A stretch of 9,698 nt of DNA. It comes from Roseiarcus sp. (GTDB lineage: Bacteria > Pseudomonadota > Alphaproteobacteria > Rhizobiales > Beijerinckiaceae). This document shows positions 6,657-9,698 of this stretch, piece after piece. The translations under genes were made by a program, and so were the position numbers. A model generated the notes under the pieces. The model was not told where the DNA came from, ran no database searches, and saw only the letters and a program-made list of their open reading frames with translations. Positions within the stretch are counted from its first letter, which is position 1; the number at the start of each line of letters is the position of its first letter. The stretch is taken from NCBI GenBank assembly GCA_030153205.1, contig JASLHV010000304.1, positions 1 to 9,698 of the forward strand. Reading direction: 5' to 3'.

Positions 6657-7160
6657 TTACGCGTGCCCCTGCGTCTCGAACATTGCGATGTCGAGCGCCT
6701 CGCGGGCTGTCTTTCCGGCCCAGAGCACGAATTGAAAGGCCTGGTAATGGTTCTCGCAGGCGGTGAGCGCCGCCTGGACGATCGAGCCGCATTGGGCGTC
6801 GCTCGGCTGGGCGCCGCCGGACAGGACCAGCGAGTGGCGGAACATGACGATATCTTCGCTGCTCCAGAGATCGAAATGGCCGATCCACAATTGCTCGTTG
6901 ATCATCTGAATCAGGCTGGCGATCTCGGTGCGACGGCGCGGCGACGCTTTCAGGTCGAACGAACAGCCGACATGAAGCGACTCGATATTGGGCAACCAGG
7001 TGAAAGCGACCTCGTATTGGGTCCAAGCGCCTGACACGAGGATGGAAATTTCGTCTTCGTCGCCCCTGTCGAACGCCCATTCATTGATGGAGGCCAATCG
7101 TTCGACCACGTCTAAGGGATGTTCGGGACGATCGGCGACGACATTCAAGCTCGGCGTCAT
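6657..7160 (-). CDS. YbjN domain-containing protein
   Basis: The 167-residue soluble protein belongs to the YbjN family, whose fold resembles type III secretion chaperones. Its precise role is unknown; in E. coli YbjN overexpression affects motility and stress responses. Visible features are an N-terminal helix (HPLDVVERLASINEWAFDR), a beta-rich core (ISILVSGAWTQYEVAFTWLPNIESLHVGC described in parts, about residues 38-67) and a long helix with INEQLWIGHFDLW (about 87-99). ATG 7160 has AAGGG 6 bases upstream. The gene is directly upstream of proC, with 2 bases between its stop and the proC GTG, so the two are very likely one transcript. I assign the family from overall pattern memory; no catalytic motif exists to confirm it. 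Confidence 0.82.
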   Translation of the reverse strand: MTPSLNVVADRPEHPLDVVERLASINEWAFDRGDEDEISILVSGAWTQYEVAFTWLPNIESLHVGCSFDLKASPRRRTEIASLIQMINEQLWIGHFDLWSSEDIVMFRHSLVLSGGAQPSDAQCGSIVQAALTACENHYQAFQFVLWAGKTAREALDIAMFETQGHA

Positions 7161-7324
7161 TCCTGACCCTTCGGCTGTGGTTGAGCGGGACTCTTAAGGG
7201 CACGCCTTCACACGACGTCCGAGGGAAGCGGCCAGCGGCCGAATCACCTTTCAGACGAATATAGACGGCGTTGAGTCACGCGAACATGACCGACAGACAT
7301 CATGGATTCGCGGACTCCCGTAAA

Positions 7325-7338
7325 CGGTTTAGAAACCG
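7325..7338 (-). terminator. Possible weak terminator after ubiK
   Basis: CGGTTT (7325-7330) and AAACCG (7333-7338) form a 6-bp inverted repeat, 26 bases past the ubiK stop in the direction of ubiK transcription. On the minus strand the hairpin is followed by TTTACGG, only three T residues. The gap 7161-7363 presumably also holds the promoter of the YbjN-proC pair; a TATATT on the minus strand lies near 7257-7262 without a good -35. Confidence 0.3.
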
Positions 7339-7363
7339 GCTTCCACAGAATCAGCTAGCCGAA

Positions 7364-7669
7364 TCAAACAGGTGGCTGTTTTTGCCCAGTATTTTCGAGC
7401 TGCGCGACGCGCGCCTCCAAAGGAGCCAGCCGCGCTTCGAGGGCTGCGACTCTTTCTCGCAGCTTGTCATTCTCGGCGCGGGCGAGCGCCGCCATTTCGC
7501 GGGCCGCTTCAAACTCCTCGCGATGGACCAGATCCATGCCCGCCATGAGCCTTTCGAGCTGGCTGCGCAGCATCGTATCCACCTCGCGCCGCGCCCCATC
7601 GGCAAGCCCGGCGGCGTCGTTCATCAAGCGCGAAAGATCGTCGAAGAGGCGGCTATTGGTCTGGGGCAT
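7364..7669 (-). CDS. ubiK: Accessory factor UbiK family protein (BMFP domain)
   Basis: The 101-residue protein is a small helical and coiled-coil protein of the UbiK/YqiC (BMFP) family. In gammaproteobacteria UbiK binds lipids and the UbiJ protein and helps aerobic ubiquinone synthesis; the alphaproteobacterial members are named by homology. The hallmark N-terminus NSRLFDDLSRLMNDAAG (5-21), the REEFEAAREMAALARAEN segment (50-67) and a C-terminal heptad region (about 68-93, RERVAALEARLAPLEARV) are all present. An upstream ATG (7753) in the same frame would add 28 unconserved residues. ATG 7669 is preferred since it begins at the conserved part and has GGAG 8 bases upstream. It is transcribed leftward, 203 bases ahead of the YbjN gene. 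Confidence 0.9.
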   Translation of the reverse strand: MPQTNSRLFDDLSRLMNDAAGLADGARREVDTMLRSQLERLMAGMDLVHREEFEAAREMAALARAENDKLRERVAALEARLAPLEARVAQLENTGQKQPPV

Positions 7670-7908
7670 GGCTGGGCTCCGGAGCGGGAATGCAGCTTGT
7701 ACATTTGGAGCCTGGGGACGGCCGGAGCAAGAGGCGCGTCCCGGGCGGCTCAATTCCCGCGCGGAAGCATTTTCTTCCGTTTTGAGGGTTTTCCCGCGTT
7801 TGATGGCTTGAGCGCTTCCTCGCAGCTTCCCCAGCGGCTTCGTAAGCGATTGATTCTATTGAGAACGGGACGGATGAAATTTCCGCATTTCGCCGCTGCT
7901 CAGCGCCG

Positions 7909-7979
7909 TGTCATCCCGCGTAAGCGGACCTCGGAGCAGACCGAAGGCCGCTGGGATGCCCGCTTTCGCAGGAATGACA
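7909..7979. repeat. Composite inverted repeat of the dispersed palindromic type
   Basis: The 71-bp element begins TGTCATCCCGCGTAAGCGG and ends with the near-inverse, TGTCATTCCTGCGAAAGCGG on the minus strand; the ends differ at only a few positions. Each end is itself hairpin-prone, and about 30 bp separate them. Read on the minus strand the end translates as VIPAKAGIP, a peptide often seen in false ORFs made by widespread intergenic repeats of proteobacteria. It has no coding capacity, so it is a REP/MITE-like element. The hairpin at 4166-4193 looks related. Confidence 0.75.
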
Positions 7980-8168
7980 GGGCAAAGGATCAGGTGTAAA
8001 TCACGCCGCGTCAATGTTTTATTCGTGTCGCCGTGCTGTGTCATCGGCCAAAGGGCTGAAAAGCCGCGCCACTCCCGCGCAGGCAGGGCGCATTCCCGCT
8101 TTGGCTTTCGCGAAAGGACAATCGTTTCCACAAAATCCCGTCGCGAATTGACATCCCCAAAAGACCCG

Positions 8169-8210
8169 GCGACAAGTTCAACACCCGCGATATGATGTCG
8201 GGTAACCCGA
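8169..8210 (+). promoter_or_regulatory. Candidate kdgT promoter with 13-bp dyad at the start site
   Basis: GCGACA (8169-8174) and TATGAT (8191-8196) are spaced 16 bases and match the sigma70 consensus at 4/6 and 5/6. Directly after the -10 lies TCGGGT-A-ACCCGA (8198-8210), a perfect 6-bp inverted repeat covering the expected transcription start. It fits the T-N11-A dyad of LysR-type regulators and would equally suit a repressor blocking the start. A TTGACA at 8148-8153 has no good -10. The leader before the ATG would be about 65 bases and contains a second palindrome, ACAATTGT (8233-8240). Confidence 0.5.
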
Positions 8211-8267
8211 AGAACGCCGTCGGGCGCAAATAACAATTGTCGTGAAAATTATTGGGAAGAGGACGCC

Positions 8268-9284
8268 ATGGAGATTAAGAAATACGTTGAAAAGACCCCA
8301 GGTGGTCTGATGCTGATCCCGCTCCTGCTCGGCGCTTTGTGCAAAACCTTCGCGCCGGATGCGGGAAAATACTTCGGTTCTTTTACCAATGGCCTGATCA
8401 GCGGCACCGTGCCGATTCTGGCGGTGTGGTTCTTCTGCATCGGCGCCACGATTGATTTTCGCGCCACCGGCACGGTTCTGAGAAAGTCGGGAACCCTCCT
8501 CGTCACGAAATTGCTCGTCGCCTGGATTGCGACATTCATCGCCTCGCAACTCCTTCCTGAAGAAGGCGTCACCGCGGGTCTCTTCGCCGGCCTTTCCGTA
8601 CTCGCGATCACAGCGTCGATGGATATGACCAACGGCGGGCTTTATGCCGCGGTGATGGAGCAATATGGGACGAAAGAGGAAGCCGGCGCCTTCGTACTCA
8701 TGTCGATCGAATCCGGTCCGCTGATCAGCATGTTCATTCTCGGCTCGGCGGGCGTCGCTGTCTTCGAGCCGCGCCTCTACATCGGCGCCGTGCTGCCGTT
8801 CCTGATCGGCTATGCGCTTGGCAATCTCGACAAGAACTTGCGCGAATTCTTCGGCCGCTGCGTTCAGCCCTTGATTCCCTTCTTCGGCTTTGCGCTGGGA
8901 TGCGGCATCGATCTCAAGGTCATCACGCAGACTGGCTTTACCGGAATTCTGCTGGGACTTGGGGTGATCGTCATCACCGGTATTCCGCTGATCCTGGCGG
9001 ACAAGCTCATCGGCGGCGGCAATGGCGCCGCCGGCCTTGCCGCCTCCAGCACCGCCGGCGCCGCGGTCGCCAATCCGGTGATCATCGGCGAGATGATCCC
9101 TAAATTTAAGCCGGTCGTGCCGGCCGCGACGGCGCTCGTGGCGACGTCCTGCCTGTTGACCGCGATCCTGGTGCCGATCCTGACGGCCTTGTGGGCGAAG
9201 TACGTCGGCCGCGCCCAGCCGCAAGTCCTCCCCTCTCCCGAAGGGAGAAGGATCGGGGGTGAGGGGTACAGCGAAACGTATTAG
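8268..9284 (+). CDS. kdgT: 2-keto-3-deoxygluconate permease
   Basis: KdgT is an inner-membrane proton symporter that imports 2-keto-3-deoxygluconate (KDG), a product of pectin and uronate breakdown. The 338 residues are strongly like the KdgT family: KYFGSFTNGLISGTVPILAV (34-53), MDMTNGGLYAAVM (118-130), GTKEEAGAFVLMSIESGP (134-151), GNLDKNLREFF (175-185), ADKLIGGG (264-271) and SSTAGAAVANP (280-290). About ten hydrophobic segments are visible. ATG 8268 has GGGAAGAGGA at 8254-8263. Oddity: the family-like sequence ends near WAKYVGRAQ (309-317), and residues 321-338 (PSPEGRRIGGEG and the tail) are encoded within a dispersed repeat, so the native end has been replaced. No KDG kinase or aldolase gene is in view. 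The gene stands alone, divergent from ubiK. Confidence 0.97.
   Translation: MEIKKYVEKTPGGLMLIPLLLGALCKTFAPDAGKYFGSFTNGLISGTVPILAVWFFCIGATIDFRATGTVLRKSGTLLVTKLLVAWIATFIASQLLPEEGVTAGLFAGLSVLAITASMDMTNGGLYAAVMEQYGTKEEAGAFVLMSIESGPLISMFILGSAGVAVFEPRLYIGAVLPFLIGYALGNLDKNLREFFGRCVQPLIPFFGFALGCGIDLKVITQTGFTGILLGLGVIVITGIPLILADKLIGGGNGAAGLAASSTAGAAVANPVIIGEMIPKFKPVVPAATALVATSCLLTAILVPILTALWAKYVGRAQPQVLPSPEGRRIGGEGYSETY
9230..9252. repeat. Dispersed repeat, copy 1, inside the end of kdgT
   Basis: CCCCTCTCCCGAAGGGAGA at 9230-9248 is identical over 19 bases to the copy at 9298-9316. Here the right arm reads AGAAGG instead of AGAGGGG, so the hairpin is imperfect. Downstream bases GGGGGTGAGGGG (9255-9266) belong to the same kind of element. 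The minus-strand translation contains DPSPFGRG, a peptide commonly seen where this repeat type creates false ORFs. Confidence 0.8.
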
Positions 9285-9297
9285 AAACCCAACGTTT

Positions 9298-9323
9298 CCC
9301 CTCTCCCGAAGGGAGAGGGGTTT
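9298..9323 (+). terminator. Dispersed repeat, copy 2, forming a strong hairpin; probable kdgT terminator
   Basis: CCCCTCTCCC (9298-9307) and GGGAGAGGGG (9311-9320) pair perfectly around a 3-base loop. TTTATC follows on the plus strand, giving a plausible although short T-run. It lies 13 bases after the kdgT stop and 24 bases past the end of the convergent gene, so it could end transcription from both sides. A further inverted pair, GAAACGT (9273-9279) and ACGTTTC (9292-9298), spans the kdgT stop codon. Confidence 0.6.
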
Positions 9324-9344
9324 ATCTCTGGCGCAGCCACCCAT

Positions 9345-9698
9345 CTATCTTGAAGCCGCTTGAGCGCCTTGCAGGACCGGGGCCTCGAGCCCGCCGATAT
9401 CCGGCGTCGGCGCGGAAAATATCATCGTGTTGCTTCCTTTCTTCAGATTTACCGTGATCTGTTGATATCCGGGAACGGCGGCGCTGGGGGTCGAAGCGAA
9501 ATTATAGGAGGCCAAAGCGCCGTTGACGCTGATGGACGGGTTCCCGCCCCCGGTGTGAGCGACGGTAATCGAATACACGCCATCGGCGGGCGCCATGATA
9601 TTATTGATGGTCAGCGTCTTGCCATTTCCAAAACCATTTACTTTCACGCCATCTCCACATGTGCAGTAGGACATGGTCAGGCCAGCGAACTTGTTGGC
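9345..9698 (-). CDS. C-terminal end of a protein with a carbohydrate-binding-module-like domain, cut by window edge
   Basis: The frame runs from the right edge to a TAG at 9347-9345, giving 117 residues. An internal ATG at 9674 is not a real start, because the open frame and domain continue upstream (ANKFAGLTMSY). The region reads as a beta-sandwich: DGVYSITVAHTGGG, ISVNGALASYNF, GYQQITVNLKKGSNTMIFSAP. This pattern of a G-x-Y-x-[IL]-x-V strand, an NG turn and V-x-L-x-x-G-x-N-x-I is typical of CBM6/CBM35-type carbohydrate-binding modules at the end of secreted glycoside hydrolases or lyases. The catalytic part is outside the window, so the enzyme is unknown. Two close Cys (residues 12 and 14) may form or share a disulfide. 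It is convergent with kdgT, and a plant-polysaccharide role would fit that neighbour. Confidence 0.7.
   Translation of the reverse strand, partial: ANKFAGLTMSYCTCGDGVKVNGFGNGKTLTINNIMAPADGVYSITVAHTGGGNPSISVNGALASYNFASTPSAAVPGYQQITVNLKKGSNTMIFSAPTPDIGGLEAPVLQGAQAASR

Larger units (their letters stand above)
7670..8267. other. 598-bp intergenic region between divergent ubiK and kdgT
   Basis: No convincing gene is present. Open frames exist on both strands but lack ribosome sites and recognisable protein features, and one of them runs through a dispersed repeat. Contents: leader and promoter of ubiK on the minus strand (not resolved; a TAGAAT-like hexamer lies at 7858-7853), a 71-bp composite repeat at 7909-7979, a 12-bp palindrome CTTTCGCGAAAG at 8105-8116, and the kdgT promoter and dyad at 8169-8210. 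A small RNA cannot be excluded, but I see no specific sign of one. Confidence 0.6.

Noticed and set aside
6655..7080. Upstream extension of the proC frame to an ATG at 7080
   Set aside because: It fully overlaps the YbjN-domain gene in another frame, and the extra sequence is arginine-rich and not ProC-like.
7271..7999. Plus-strand 242-codon frame across ubiK
   Set aside because: It is opposite a recognisable UbiK gene, and the predicted protein lacks any family pattern.
8148..8153. Perfect TTGACA as the kdgT -35
   Set aside because: No acceptable -10 occurs at 16-18 bases; the GCGACA/TATGAT pair is better placed.
7856..8236. Minus-strand 126-codon frame upstream of kdgT
   Set aside because: It runs through the dispersed repeat, giving the VIPAKAGIP peptide typical of false ORFs, and overlaps the kdgT promoter.
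8178..9344. Long minus-strand open frame (388 codons) opposite kdgT
   Set aside because: It is a mirror of the KdgT codon pattern and of the GC-rich repeat (DPSPFGRG), has a charged low-complexity translation, no ribosome site and no known domain.
1..9698. CRISPR array, tRNA, rRNA, transposase or prophage genes
   Set aside because: No regularly spaced repeats, cloverleaf-like sequence, rRNA stretch or mobile-element protein was found on reading both strands.

Overview
This window looks like a chromosomal segment of a GC-rich alphaproteobacterium, most likely a member of the Hyphomicrobiales (Rhizobiales), possibly Beijerinckiaceae-like. That placement is inferred from composition and from a minus-strand block of genes (ubiK, a YbjN-domain gene, proC, a TetR with a COQ9-like C-terminal half, and a DUF6101-like gene) that resembles gene content I know from this order. 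It was not tested by any search.

Layout. (1) Positions 1-4117 hold a catabolic transport locus. The 5' end of a short-chain dehydrogenase/reductase gene reads leftward. Divergent from it is a TRAP transporter made of a DctP-type periplasmic binding protein with a Tat-like signal and a fused DctQM membrane protein. A GntR/FadR-subfamily (FCD) regulator follows. The 164-bp divergent region carries two overlapping inverted repeats and promoter-like hexamers on both strands, so it is the best candidate operator for the regulator. (2) Positions 4166-7669 are a leftward block: DUF6101-like protein, TetR-family regulator with a clear intrinsic terminator, ProC, YbjN-domain protein and UbiK. (3) Positions 7670-8267 are intergenic. 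They contain a 71-bp inverted composite repeat and a promoter with a 13-bp dyad for the next gene. (4) Positions 8268-9284 encode a clear KdgT, the 2-keto-3-deoxygluconate permease. Its last 18 or so codons lie in a dispersed GC-rich repeat. (5) A second copy of that repeat forms a strong hairpin. It is followed by the 3' end of a leftward gene ending in a carbohydrate-binding-module-like beta-sandwich, truncated by the right edge.

How the genes may work together. KdgT, a GntR-FCD regulated TRAP transporter, an SDR and a protein with a sugar-binding-like module together suggest use of sugar acids (aldonates, uronates or their 2-keto-3-deoxy products), perhaps from plant polysaccharide. The TRAP substrate cannot be read from the sequence. 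The central block (proline synthesis, ubiquinone accessory factor) is ordinary core metabolism lying between two accessory-looking loci.

I found no phage genes, transposase, CRISPR array, rRNA or tRNA, and no convincing evidence of an undescribed biological system. The points most worth a second look are the repeat-derived C-terminus of KdgT, the shared divergent operator region, the dyad at the kdgT start site, and the 17-bp tandem duplication over the TetR promoter.
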